DNA of 61,259 nt from Nitrospiria bacterium (GTDB taxonomy: Bacteria > Nitrospirota > UBA9217): contig CAKKRC010000053.1 of NCBI GenBank assembly GCA_919902495.1, positions 1-61,259 of the forward strand, given 5' to 3'. This document shows positions 17,088 through 25,039 of this stretch, piece after piece. The position numbers were made by a program, and so were the translations under genes. The number at the start of each line of letters is the position of its first letter. The stretch's first letter is position 1. Below the pieces are notes generated by a model, which saw nothing but the letters and a program-made list of their open reading frames with translations, was not told where the DNA came from and did no database searches.

Positions 17088-18434
17088 TTAAACCGATCGG
17101 ATCTGCTGGTGGCCTGCCTTGCTCCTGATAAAGGGACCTCTCTTTTCATCCCAATGATTAAAAACGCAGCCGCAGACAAGCTCGCCGTCGGGACTCATAT
17201 GTTTTGTCGTGCAATAGGCCAGTCTTTGCTTATCCTGATAGTATTCACCCATGAATTGTTCGATCGCTACGATCAGGAGTGAATGCGATCCTCTCTGCGT
17301 AATGAAGCCAAACAGCATCCTTACCAATCTGGGGATCTTGGTAAATCGTACTGACCGTGAAAGGTATGACAGGAACAGCAATTTGCTTAGAAAAAAATTG
17401 GGTTTTGCCCGGGATCTGCTCGAGAGGCGGTACAGTTTATCGATATACAGGATGTTCTCTAATGGTTCGATGCCGTTGCCGGATACGGCCAGATATAATA
17501 GAGCGCCGCAGTCCGGATGAATGTTAAGCAGGTAAGGATCAAATCTGGGGTAGGGCCAAAAGTTTTTGTACGTAAGCCCGGGGACCACCCCGGAGTTAAT
17601 GATGCTGTGAATAATATCTTCACGATGCACGAGGTCATCTTTCGGCAAATTGAAACGGCCTGCGGGAGCAGCCGCCTGGAATGTAACAAGAAACAGATCG
17701 GGGGCGAATCCAGCGGCATATTGCAAGATAAGACCGGCCTCATCAAGGTTGTCTCTGATGATAGTTGCTATTACCCCAAACCGGAGGCCGGACTTTTTCG
17801 CGTGCACGAGTGCCCTTTTTTTAACGCTTAAATCATCATTTCCTCTCAGCTTGAGGTGAGTAGCGCTGTTCAAGGTGTCGAATTGAACATAGAGGCAGCC
17901 TAGTCCGTTGGATTTCATCTCCTTTGGCAGATCCGGATTGTTTCCTATCATGAGGCCGTTCGTCGGCATATTGACAGTAAGGCCCATGCCAGACAAATGC
18001 CTAATAATATTCAGGAGTTGGGGATGCAGTGTCGGCTCACCGCCGGTAATGGTTATGCAGTGCAGCCCGTTTTTCTTCAAGAGAGAGGCCGATCTGACGA
18101 TTTGATCGACGTCTAGATAGACAGGATTGCTCCGCCCCCCGGATGAGGCATAACAAACAGCACAGAAACTGTTGCAGTCGTCGGTAATCTCAAGCAGGTT
18201 GGACCAGCTATAGGAGCGATCGGGAGGTTTCGATATTTCCACACTGCTTTTGTTGCGGATCTCCATGAATATCGTCGCATCTTGCGAGATCACAATTGTT
18301 TTGCTGCCTTTGGGGCAGATTACTTCAAAAACAATCTTCCCGTCAATGGATCTGATGCAGGCCTTGTGGTCCATTCCGCAATCAGGGCAATATGATTCAG
18401 TATTGCTAATGAGTGTCGAATCGTTTGTTCTCAA
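17088..18434 (-). CDS. Radical SAM protein with an N-terminal zinc-finger-like cysteine region
   Basis: About 448 residues. An N-terminal block with cysteines (CPDCGMDHKAC ... VICPKGS) looks like a small metal-binding fold. Then come the radical SAM cluster motif CNSFCAVCYAS, TITGGEPTLHP, and NMPTNGLMI. The C-terminal region has CGALLY, YCTTKH and CGCVFNHW, possible ligands for a further cluster. An N-terminal metal knot before the radical SAM barrel is also found in the MJ0619/Tes type of lipid-coupling enzymes, but I cannot align them here. The start is uncertain: TTG 18434 has AGGAG 13 bases upstream, ATG 18485 has none. It overlaps the upstream gene (ending 18406), so the two are co-translated. 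Confidence 0.7.
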   Translation of the reverse strand: MRTNDSTLISNTESYCPDCGMDHKACIRSIDGKIVFEVICPKGSKTIVISQDATIFMEIRNKSSVEISKPPDRSYSWSNLLEITDDCNSFCAVCYASSGGRSNPVYLDVDQIVRSASLLKKNGLHCITITGGEPTLHPQLLNIIRHLSGMGLTVNMPTNGLMIGNNPDLPKEMKSNGLGCLYVQFDTLNSATHLKLRGNDDLSVKKRALVHAKKSGLRFGVIATIIRDNLDEAGLILQYAAGFAPDLFLVTFQAAAPAGRFNLPKDDLVHREDIIHSIINSGVVPGLTYKNFWPYPRFDPYLLNIHPDCGALLYLAVSGNGIEPLENILYIDKLYRLSSRSRAKPNFFLSKLLFLSYLSRSVRFTKIPRLVRMLFGFITQRGSHSLLIVAIEQFMGEYYQDKQRLAYCTTKHMSPDGELVCGCVFNHWDEKRGPFIRSKAGHQQIRSV

Positions 18435-19557
18435 TTTGATATCTGTACTCCTCTCGGAATCGACGATCCTGCATTTTGCAGCCATGCCAGGATGACCGTG
18501 CAAATTCCTTGTGGCCTGACATTGAATCCCACAAGCGTGGAAGCGAACTATTTCTAATATTCCCTACGCTCATCGGATTGAAGTCACAGGGGCAAACGTC
18601 GCCATAAGGGCTGACATAAAAATAGCTGACGCCGCCTAAACAGCCGAGCCCCCTGGGGCTTTTTGCGTACGAATACGCATAGATGCCGGGATAGGAACTG
18701 TCCCGATTATATTTTTCGCTCAGCGCAATAAGGTCCTCAAGGTGCGGTTGATCTCCGATAAGATTCTGTCTGCACAGATACCCGCCGGTAGGGATGGCGT
18801 CGAAAACGATTATCTCATTTACCTTTAAGGACTTTCCCATTTCTATCAGGTTATCCAGATTGCCGTTGGCAATATCATCTTTCGTGACAACAGTCGAAAT
18901 GCCAACCAATAATTTCAGTTTCTGTGCCGCCTTGATGCCTTTAATGGCCTTCGGGAACAGGCCCGTCAGCCCGCGTTTGGCATCGTGGACCTCCGGTCGG
19001 AAAGAGTCAATGCTGACTATTACCGATGTCAGTCCGGCTGCTTTCAGATCCGCAATTCGTTCTTCGAGGAAGTAGCCATTCGTAAACATGATCACCTGGC
19101 TCAGACGTTTATTGACATAGCCGACTAGTTCAACAATATCGTCTCGAAGAAGCGGCTCCCCGCCGAGAAAATTTACGCTTGCCACGCCCAATTGCTGGGC
19201 CTGTTTAACAACGCTCTTGACCTCTTCTGTGGTCAAAAGACGGTCCTCCTTTTTCATGGAAAGGAAACTGCAATGATGGCATGAACAATTGCACTCGTCG
19301 GTTACGGCAATATTTATGAGTTCAGGAAGGCTCCTCCATTGATAGAGACTTGCAAGCCTGGTTGATATGCCATTGGTCGATGCGCTGCTGAGAACAGGGG
19401 GCGTCAGCAATGAAAATGAGGGATATCCCTTATGCCATCCGATCACCTTTTCAGAATTATGACATCGAAGATTGGTCAGCCTGATCATATCCAAATTAGA
19501 CTTTAGCCCTTTTGTAAGGAGAAGAAACAGCATCTTTATCAACGTTGTAATATTCAT
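18406..19557 (-). CDS. Radical SAM/SPASM-like protein
   Basis: A 383-residue radical SAM protein with cluster motif CNCSCHHC, SVNFLGGEPLLRDD for SAM binding and FTNGYFL and VSIDSF strands. The C-terminus has GLGCLGG ... VSPYGDVCPCDFNPMSVGN and a final cysteine, which fits a SPASM-type auxiliary cluster. The N-terminal 60 residues begin with a hydrophobic stretch (LIKMLFLLLT), so it may sit at the membrane. It is the middle gene of the minus-strand set (SDR, this gene, the next radical SAM gene). The pairing of two different radical SAM enzymes with overlapping genes suggests two successive steps on one product. The substrate is unknown. Confidence 0.78.
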   Translation of the reverse strand: MNITTLIKMLFLLLTKGLKSNLDMIRLTNLRCHNSEKVIGWHKGYPSFSLLTPPVLSSASTNGISTRLASLYQWRSLPELINIAVTDECNCSCHHCSFLSMKKEDRLLTTEEVKSVVKQAQQLGVASVNFLGGEPLLRDDIVELVGYVNKRLSQVIMFTNGYFLEERIADLKAAGLTSVIVSIDSFRPEVHDAKRGLTGLFPKAIKGIKAAQKLKLLVGISTVVTKDDIANGNLDNLIEMGKSLKVNEIIVFDAIPTGGYLCRQNLIGDQPHLEDLIALSEKYNRDSSYPGIYAYSYAKSPRGLGCLGGVSYFYVSPYGDVCPCDFNPMSVGNIRNSSLPRLWDSMSGHKEFARSSWHGCKMQDRRFREEYRYQIENKRFDTH

Positions 19558-19608
19558 AGGAAATGGATGCCTCCGTGGAGAGCGGTATGTTCGTTGAGCG
19601 GGCAGGCT

Positions 19609-20430
19609 CTATGGCTTGGAATGAGCAGAAAGGACCTTGTCATCATCCCTTCGCTCTTCCAACATCTTCCTTACAGCCGCAATAACGGCAGCCTTGGGCG
19701 CGAAGCGTGACACGAGTGCTAACAACCGGTTCTTCCATCCGGGAACAGCGACAGTTTTTTGCTTCATCATTGCCCTGTAGCCGTACAAGGCGACATCTCT
19801 TGCCGAGTTCATCTTCTTCCCTGCAACAAGTTTCGACTTTTGCGTTCCCGCCCTTTCGTGAAAACCCGTATCAGTGAGGCCGGGGCATAGTGCAGTCACT
19901 GTTACACCCGTTTCTTTGAATTCATTGGCGATCGCTTCGGAAAAAGAAAGAACGTACGCCTTGGATGCATAGTAGACTGCCATGAGCGGGCCTGGCTGGA
20001 AAGCCGCGGTAGATGCTACATTGAGGATTCTTCCCCGGTTCCGCGCGGCCATATCTTTACCAAAAAGACTGCAAAAATACGTAAGGGTAGTAATGTTGAT
20101 ATTTATCATTTCCTCTGTCTTATGCCAATCTGTCTCCGAAAATAAACCGAACTTGCCGATCCCGGCATTATTAACGAGGACATCGATCGCGATGTTTTCT
20201 TTTTTAAGTTCATTGTAGATTTCACAAACTGATGCAATGTTGGACAGATCCTTTGCGACTACCTTGACGGTAATATCGGATTCTGCCTCCAGTGTTTTTT
20301 TTAAATCCTTAAGGATATTTTCATTCCTCGCTACTACGACGAGATTGTAATTCTCCTTCGCCAGGATTCGTGCGAATTCGTACCCTATGCCGCCAGATGC
20401 ACCGGTTACCAGGGCTGTGAGTCTTTCCAT
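19609..20430 (-). CDS. Short-chain dehydrogenase/reductase
   Basis: A 273-residue classical SDR. It has the TGASGGIG nucleotide-binding loop, NNAGIG, the catalytic serine in NVASTAAF and YYASK, and the CPGLTDTGF segment after it. Such enzymes oxidise or reduce an alcohol/ketone with NAD(P)H. The C-terminus is longer than in minimal SDRs and ends in a charged tail. AAAGGA lies nine bases before the ATG. It is the first gene of the minus-strand island set, 51 bases before the radical SAM gene. With LuxC/LuxE in the same island, it may reduce a long-chain aldehyde or keto intermediate (inference). Confidence 0.85.
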   Translation of the reverse strand: MERLTALVTGASGGIGYEFARILAKENYNLVVVARNENILKDLKKTLEAESDITVKVVAKDLSNIASVCEIYNELKKENIAIDVLVNNAGIGKFGLFSETDWHKTEEMININITTLTYFCSLFGKDMAARNRGRILNVASTAAFQPGPLMAVYYASKAYVLSFSEAIANEFKETGVTVTALCPGLTDTGFHERAGTQKSKLVAGKKMNSARDVALYGYRAMMKQKTVAVPGWKNRLLALVSRFAPKAAVIAAVRKMLEERRDDDKVLSAHSKP

Positions 20431-20553
20431 CTTTGCTGATCCTTTCTTTAAAATACGATTAATACATTATCACGAATACCGTGTTTTTGTTCGCACAGAG
20501 CATAGGATGCTTCTTGCCTGTCAAATATATCATAATTTCGATATTACACATAG

Positions 20554-20847
20554 TATATTGAGACCGGAAGCCTTGAGGGGCTTACGCAGAAGGAACTGAT
20601 CACGACCGGCGTTTACGGCATCGTGCGCCACCCGCTGTACGCTGCGGGGCTTGTCATCTTCACCTTCAGCCCGCATATCACCGTGAACGGGCTTGTGATC
20701 ACCGTCCTGGCGGACCTCTATTTCCTGTTCGGCATGCTCATCGAAGAGCGGCGGTTCCTGAGGATATTCGGGGATCAGTACCGGGAGTATATGAAGAAGG
20801 TGCCGAGGATGGTGCCGCGATTTTCACACCGCTCACCCGTGTCCTGA
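20554..20847 (+). pseudogene. 5'-truncated ICMT/NnrU-like methyltransferase remnant
   Basis: Reading in frame after a TAG at 20551 gives ...TTGVYGIVRHPLYAAG... and a C-terminus with IEERRFLRIFGDQYREYMK. This is the last half of an isoprenylcysteine-methyltransferase-like protein. No ATG, GTG or TTG with a ribosome binding site precedes the conserved GVYGIVRHP block, and the sequence upstream of 20550 is A+T-rich and unrelated. I take this as the broken end of an ancestral gene at the right edge of the island. Confidence 0.7.
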
Positions 20848-20898
20848 CAGGATCGGTGCTATACTTTCCTTAGTCCTTTCCGGCAAGGAGGTGGCGTC

Positions 20899-21234
20899 AT
20901 GGACACGATCCATCGTTCGGTAGAGATCGTTGTGGTGGCGATCAGCATCATCGGGGCGCTGGTCACGATCTGGGGCGTCTTCGAGGCGGTCGCCGGTTTC
21001 CTGTCGCTGAAACTGTCCCGCAAGGGAAAGGACGAGATCGCCGTTAGCGAGTTCCTGCGCCAGAAGCTTGGCGCTCATCTGCTGCTCGGCCTCGAGATCT
21101 TCATTGCCGCAGACGTCATCAGCTCCGTGGTCAGCCCCACCTGGGACAAAGTGGGCCTCCTCGCGGCGATCGTGGCGATCAGGACGGTCCTGAGCTATTT
21201 CCTGAGGATGGAAGTACGCCAGACGCAGCAATGA
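20899..21234 (+). CDS. DUF1622 family membrane protein
   Basis: A 111-residue protein with three hydrophobic segments (about residues 8-30, 58-75 and 85-103). The pattern RxKLGxHLLLGLEIFIAADVI is typical of DUF1622, small inner-membrane proteins of unknown role. AAGGAGGT lies at good spacing before the ATG. It follows the broken methyltransferase by 50 bases. Confidence 0.85.
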   Translation: MDTIHRSVEIVVVAISIIGALVTIWGVFEAVAGFLSLKLSRKGKDEIAVSEFLRQKLGAHLLLGLEIFIAADVISSVVSPTWDKVGLLAAIVAIRTVLSYFLRMEVRQTQQ

Positions 21235-21246
21235 CCGTTTTCTGCA

Positions 21247-21387
21247 TCATGCCACGGCGAACAAAGCCCTGAGCGCTTCCAGGTCCACCGACGTAGGATG
21301 GAACTCCCCCATCCATCGGGCGCAGCGGTTCGCGTTCAACGGGACGCCCACGACGGGGATGCCCATTCTCTCCCCGATGACGCAGTT
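21247..21387 (-). pseudogene. 3' fragment of a DUF116 gene
   Basis: The minus strand encodes GIPVVGVPLNANRCARWMG and EFHPTSV-type residues before a TGA at 21247. This is nearly the same as the last 40 residues of the intact DUF116 gene (22885-23703). About 75 bases (21281-21363 against 22921-23003) are almost identical in DNA. An in-frame TAG lies at its upstream end, 3-6 bases from the MFS stop codon. It is the product of a partial duplication. Confidence 0.8.
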
Positions 21388-21392
21388 CTACG

Positions 21393-22781
21393 TCAGTTCT
21401 TGATCAGTTCCTCCAAAGACTTCCATTTCCCCTCGACCCCTTTCACGGCCCAGAAGAGAGCTGCGACGAATCCCGGAGAGACCATGGCTGCGAACACGAA
21501 TGCGACGGTGGTGATCGATCCGGTGGACTGATACACGCTCGTCAGGACCGGCGCAGCAATGACCCCGCCGATCCTGCCGAAGAAGGTTGCCCATCCGATC
21601 CCCGCGGCCCGAATATGCGTCGGAAAGATCTCGGACTTGATCACATACTCCGTGACCCATCCCCAAGTGTAGCAGAACTGCATGAAGCAGAGTGAGGCAA
21701 GCGCCGAGAAGGGCGTGGTCACGAAGAGCATGCTGAAGCCCGCAATGAGGTAGGAACCATACGAAATGACCCCGGTCGCCTTTCTTCCCACCGTATCGAC
21801 CATGAACACGGAGGTGAGTCCGCCCAGGAAGGCGAACAGGAAGGCTATCATCATGAACAACGGAACGCTGTCCGGCGGAGTATCGGTCATCGGGAAAAGG
21901 ACCAGGGAGGCGAACGCGATGGAGCCGTATCCCAGCGCCACCTGGCTGAAGTTCAGCGTAGCGCCGAGCGCCAGCCTCGCGAGATAGGTGCTGTAGAGCA
22001 CCCGGGTCTCATGCCACACGCCGTGCTCGCCCTGCCGGAGCGTGATAGGAGGCGCCGCGGGAAGCTCCTTCAGGCCCTTGCTCTCCATAACCGCCTTCTC
22101 GGCCGCGGCAACGACCGCCTCCGCTTCTTCGAACCGGGAACGCTCCAGCAGCCAGCGGGGCGATTCGGGGAGGTGCCGCCGAATGAAGAGCGCGAACAGG
22201 GCCAGAACGAGGGCCAGCAGGAAACCGGCCCGCCACGCGATCTCGGGCGGGAACAGGGTCACTGCGAGCATCACAAGGGCTGCGGAGCAGACCGCGCCGA
22301 CCGGCCAGAGCGACATGATGAAGGCATCGGTCCGGCCCCGCACGTTCTTCGGAACGAATTCGACTACTGCGGAACTGATGGCCGCATACTCGCCGCCGAT
22401 GCCGACGGCAGCCATGAACCTCAGGAACAGGAAGACCCAGATGTTCGTGGAAAAGGCGCAGGCCAGGGTGAAGAGCCCGTACCAGAGGAGGGTGATGATG
22501 AAGATCTGCTTCCGGCCGTATCGGTCGGAAAGATACCCGAACACGACTGCGCCGACCATGATGCCGATGAGCCAGGCGCTGACGGTGAGGGAGCCCTGCA
22601 GAGGGGTGAACTTCCAGAGGCCCTTCAGGATGCCGAGCACGCTTCCGATGATGTTCGCCTCGAGCGAATCGAGCAGCCAGCCGAATCCCAATGCGGACAC
22701 GACGCGGATATGCCACCGCGACCAGGGAAGCCGGTCGAGCCGGGGCAGAATGTCGCTTGTTATTTCGATGGGCTTGGACAT
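21393..22781 (-). CDS. MFS transporter (sugar/organic acid transporter type)
   Basis: A 462-residue major facilitator with about twelve membrane segments. The loop motif after helix 2 is GYLSDRYGRKQ, the helix 5 region reads GIGGEYAAISSAVVEFVPKNVRGR, the loop before helix 7 has HLPESPRWLLE, and helix 8 ends with VDTVGRKATG. These are marks of the SP/aromatic-acid-type families that take up sugars or organic acids with protons. The substrate cannot be told. It is flanked by two direct copies of the DUF116 3' end, so the gene may have arrived with a local duplication. Confidence 0.85.
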   Translation of the reverse strand: MSKPIEITSDILPRLDRLPWSRWHIRVVSALGFGWLLDSLEANIIGSVLGILKGLWKFTPLQGSLTVSAWLIGIMVGAVVFGYLSDRYGRKQIFIITLLWYGLFTLACAFSTNIWVFLFLRFMAAVGIGGEYAAISSAVVEFVPKNVRGRTDAFIMSLWPVGAVCSAALVMLAVTLFPPEIAWRAGFLLALVLALFALFIRRHLPESPRWLLERSRFEEAEAVVAAAEKAVMESKGLKELPAAPPITLRQGEHGVWHETRVLYSTYLARLALGATLNFSQVALGYGSIAFASLVLFPMTDTPPDSVPLFMMIAFLFAFLGGLTSVFMVDTVGRKATGVISYGSYLIAGFSMLFVTTPFSALASLCFMQFCYTWGWVTEYVIKSEIFPTHIRAAGIGWATFFGRIGGVIAAPVLTSVYQSTGSITTVAFVFAAMVSPGFVAALFWAVKGVEGKWKSLEELIKN

Positions 22782-22884
22782 TTTGGGAGAATAACGAATG
22801 TTTCTCCGCTGAAGCAGCCGTTTTCTTATATTATTAGTTTAACATACAACAGTCCGCGACGTCCACGCCTGTCGCGCCAAACGT

Positions 22885-23703
22885 TCACCCCGCTCCTTTC
22901 ACGATCCGGCGCACTTCCTCCAGCTCCACCGACGTGGGATGGAACGCTCCCATCCATCGGGCGCAGCGGTTCGCGTTCAACGGGACGCCCACGACGGGGA
23001 TGCACAGCTTCACGCACATCCGCATGCCCCGGACAAGCTCCGGTACGCAGGCAATGCCCATGACTCCCAGTCCGCCTTCCTCTTCTTTCAGTTTCCGGAA
23101 CAGCGATTTCAGATTTGCCTGCATCCAGATATAGGGCTCGATGCCGTGCTGCCGCAGGAGCGTACTGACCGCGTTCAAGTTGCAGCGGTCCGAACAGCCC
23201 TTGCAGGCAATGTCGATATCGCGCATGGCTGCCCGGCAATCCGCTTCGAGGTCACGGAGGCAGTGGGGAAGGAAGGCAAGCTTGCGGTGCGCTTCCCGGA
23301 ACGGATGGCGGTAGGCCCGATTCATCAGCTCGATCTCCAGCATGGCAAGATGGTACTGTTCCTCGGTGAAGGCGAGCACACCGTCGAAACGCTTGAAGAA
23401 CGAGAGCTCGACCAGGTGATCCTTGACCGCTGCCGTGTAGGGTGACAGGTAAAGACGGGCATACTGGGCGATGGACCGGGGAAGGGAAGCGGTACCGGAT
23501 GCCGAGAGTTTCCGCGCCAGCCGCGGACGCATCCCGAGCCTGCGGACCTCGGTGATAAGTGCAATGATGTCCGGCTGGAGCACCAGGCATATGTCGGCGA
23601 GATCGCTGACCGCCCGATAATATCCCTCTGTGTTGTCAGCGTTCCCGAAAAGGGAAAATGTTTTTCCCGGGACGGGCTTGGCGGTTTCGCGTACTGTCTT
23701 CAT
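22885..23703 (-). CDS. DUF116 domain-containing protein
   Basis: A 272-residue cytoplasmic protein. The C-terminal half is the DUF116 domain: LPHCLRDLEADC, then CKGCSDRCN, YIWMQANLKSLF, GIACVPELV and VPLNANRCARWMG. The conserved cysteines suggest a bound metal or iron-sulfur cluster. The family is common in anaerobes and has no settled function. The first 110 residues are helical and less conserved. A TATAAT lies only five bases upstream of the ATG, so the mRNA is probably leaderless, which explains the missing ribosome binding site. Confidence 0.85.
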   Translation of the reverse strand: MKTVRETAKPVPGKTFSLFGNADNTEGYYRAVSDLADICLVLQPDIIALITEVRRLGMRPRLARKLSASGTASLPRSIAQYARLYLSPYTAAVKDHLVELSFFKRFDGVLAFTEEQYHLAMLEIELMNRAYRHPFREAHRKLAFLPHCLRDLEADCRAAMRDIDIACKGCSDRCNLNAVSTLLRQHGIEPYIWMQANLKSLFRKLKEEEGGLGVMGIACVPELVRGMRMCVKLCIPVVGVPLNANRCARWMGAFHPTSVELEEVRRIVKGAG

Positions 23704-23708
23704 GGGAT

Positions 23709-23737
23709 ATTATACGACTTCCGGGGGGAAGGGTGAA
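23709..23737 (-). promoter_or_regulatory. Promoter giving a leaderless DUF116 transcript
   Basis: TATAAT at 23714-23709 and TTCACC at 23737-23732, 17 bases apart. The predicted start falls on or next to the ATG at 23703. Confidence 0.5.
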
Positions 23738-23764
23738 GGAGCAAGGAAACAGCTGAAATCCTAA

Positions 23765-23880
23765 ATTCGTCTCTCGCAAAGGCGCAAAGGTCGCAAAGAC
23801 TGCGAAAACAAAAAGGCATATTGGTTAGATTTAAGTCGTAACGGCCTTCTTTGTGTGCTTGGCGGCTTTGCGAGATAATG
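23765..23880. repeat. Imperfect palindromic intergenic element (GCAAAG word type)
   Basis: The left arm iterates GCAAAGG-CGCAAAGG-CGCAAAG-like words (CTCGCAAAGGCGCAAAG...). The right arm is the rough complement (CTTTGTGTGCTTGGCGGCTTTGCGAG). It fills most of the 200-base gap between hpt and the DUF116 gene and may form a long hairpin in RNA. Confidence 0.6.
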
Positions 23881-23904
23881 CTGTTGCGTTGTTCCGCTTG
23901 TCCA

Positions 23905-24432
23905 TTACTCTGTGTTCTTAAGTGTCGCGATGTACGGCAGGTTCCGGTACTTCTCTCCGCAGTCCATCCCGTAACCCACCACGAATTCATCCGGTATCTC
24001 GAAACCCCGGTAATCAAGACGGACATCAGCGGTCCTTCGGGAATGCTTGTCCAGCAGGACCGCGACCTTGATGCTCGCAGGTCCCCGCTTTCGATACTGT
24101 TCCAGAAGGTACTGCATGGTGTCGCCGGTGTCGATGATCCCGTCCACGAGCAGGACGTTCTTCCCGCGGATATCCATATCAATATCCTTCTTCACGGTGA
24201 TGGTCCTGGAGGAGACCGTGGCGCTCCCGTAGCTTGATACGTGGACGAAATCGAGCCCGACCGGGATCGTCAGATGGCGGCTGAGATCCGCCGCGAATAT
24301 GGCGGCACCCTTCAGGATGCAGACCAGGACCAGTTCCTTCCCCGCATAGTCATGGGATATCTGGCCGGCAAGCTCGGAGACTTTCTGCTCAATGGCCTGT
24401 TCGTCGAAGAGTATGTTCAGCGGATCGTCCAT
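23905..24432 (-). CDS. hpt: Hypoxanthine phosphoribosyltransferase
   Basis: A 175-residue purine-salvage enzyme that joins hypoxanthine (and guanine) to PRPP to make IMP (GMP). The PRPP-binding motif is VLLVDGIIDTGDTM, the N-terminal LVCILKGAAIFAADL holds the PPi loop, and DFVHVSSYG and PDEFVVGYGMD flank the base pocket. The ATG at 24432 begins the conserved protein; a longer ORF reading back into the pseudopilin gene is spurious. It follows the pseudopilin gene by 52 bases and may be its operon's last gene. Confidence 0.9.
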   Translation of the reverse strand: MDDPLNILFDEQAIEQKVSELAGQISHDYAGKELVLVCILKGAAIFAADLSRHLTIPVGLDFVHVSSYGSATVSSRTITVKKDIDMDIRGKNVLLVDGIIDTGDTMQYLLEQYRKRGPASIKVAVLLDKHSRRTADVRLDYRGFEIPDEFVVGYGMDCGEKYRNLPYIATLKNTE

Positions 24433-24484
24433 AGCGGTGAATTCAGGAGCTTCGATGCGCGCGGTCGCGAAGCAGGTCGTGCTG

Positions 24485-25039
24485 CTATTGTCCCGGTTGA
24501 GGCGGCCTGACCGGTTGGCCGGGAACGGCCGTGCCCGGGGGGCCGGTTGGGAGCGTGAACACGAACTTCCACTCATTGTATTTCTTCTTTCCCTCGAATT
24601 CCTTATAGGGATCTTCAAATCCCGCTGTTCTGAGCGGTTCCTTGTCGCTCCTGCTGTACACGCCGGTTATGCGGTTCCCCTTGGTCAGGTCCCTGATCAC
24701 TTCAAAATCTTCATTGGTGATGGGGTCCTTGTACTTCTGTCGGAGATGGCGTTTGCCCGAAGCGGTACGGCTGTCCTTCAGAAGTACGTCGAGGTCCTGG
24801 GGATACTGGAGCCTGCCGGGGATCGCGATGTAATACCGCTCGATGGCAAGACGGTATTGCCCTCCCCGGAAAAGGAGCTCTTCCTCTCGTTCCCGCATCA
24901 TCACATTCTGCCAGTACTTTCCCGCTGCCCCCAGGGATATTCCGATGATGACGATGGCCGTAAGCAGCGCGACGTAGGTGAAACCCCGCGAGCGGGGATT
25001 GCAAATTGTAAATTGCAAATTGCAAATTGTAAATATCAT
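24485..25039 (-). CDS. Type II secretion / type IV pilus pseudopilin
   Basis: A 184-residue prepilin-like protein. A short leader ends in RSRG, then FTYVALLTAIVIIGISLG starts the mature chain, matching the G|FT-type peptidase site and hydrophobic helix of pseudopilins. The expected Glu at position 5 of the mature part is replaced (FTYVA). The rest is a periplasmic domain with a proline-rich tail. The ATG overlaps the TGA of the upstream 1412-residue gene (ATGA). Oddly, the leader is encoded by an iterated CAATTTGCAATTTGC repeat, giving FTICNLQFTICN. It should be processed by a prepilin peptidase coded elsewhere. Confidence 0.8.
   Translation of the reverse strand: MIFTICNLQFTICNPRSRGFTYVALLTAIVIIGISLGAAGKYWQNVMMREREEELLFRGGQYRLAIERYYIAIPGRLQYPQDLDVLLKDSRTASGKRHLRQKYKDPITNEDFEVIRDLTKGNRITGVYSRSDKEPLRTAGFEDPYKEFEGKKKYNEWKFVFTLPTGPPGTAVPGQPVRPPQPGQ
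25001..25035. repeat. Iterated AATTTGCAATTTGC word inside the pseudopilin leader
   Basis: Tandem near-copies of a 9-11 base word (ATTGCAAATTGTAAATTGC...) code for the leader peptide of the pseudopilin. The word is of the kind seen in other gaps of this window and looks out of place in a GC-rich gene. Confidence 0.65.

Noticed and set aside
17821-17850. Poly-T tract as a terminator inside the radical SAM gene region
   Set aside because: The T-run (plus strand near 17815) lies inside the coding sequence of the minus-strand radical SAM gene and has no stable stem next to it.
5216-20553. Integrative element or prophage
   Set aside because: No integrase, recombinase, transposase, phage structural gene or tRNA end was found at either edge. 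The island status rests on base composition and the broken gene at its right edge only.
20387-20599. A 70-residue ORF across the island edge
   Set aside because: It combines the antisense of the SDR start with the A+T-rich junction, has no ribosome binding site and no recognisable domain.
24433-24618. Longer N-terminus for hpt
   Set aside because: The extra 62 residues read antisense-like Arg/Ser/Pro-rich sequence through the pseudopilin 3' end. The conserved enzyme starts at 24432.
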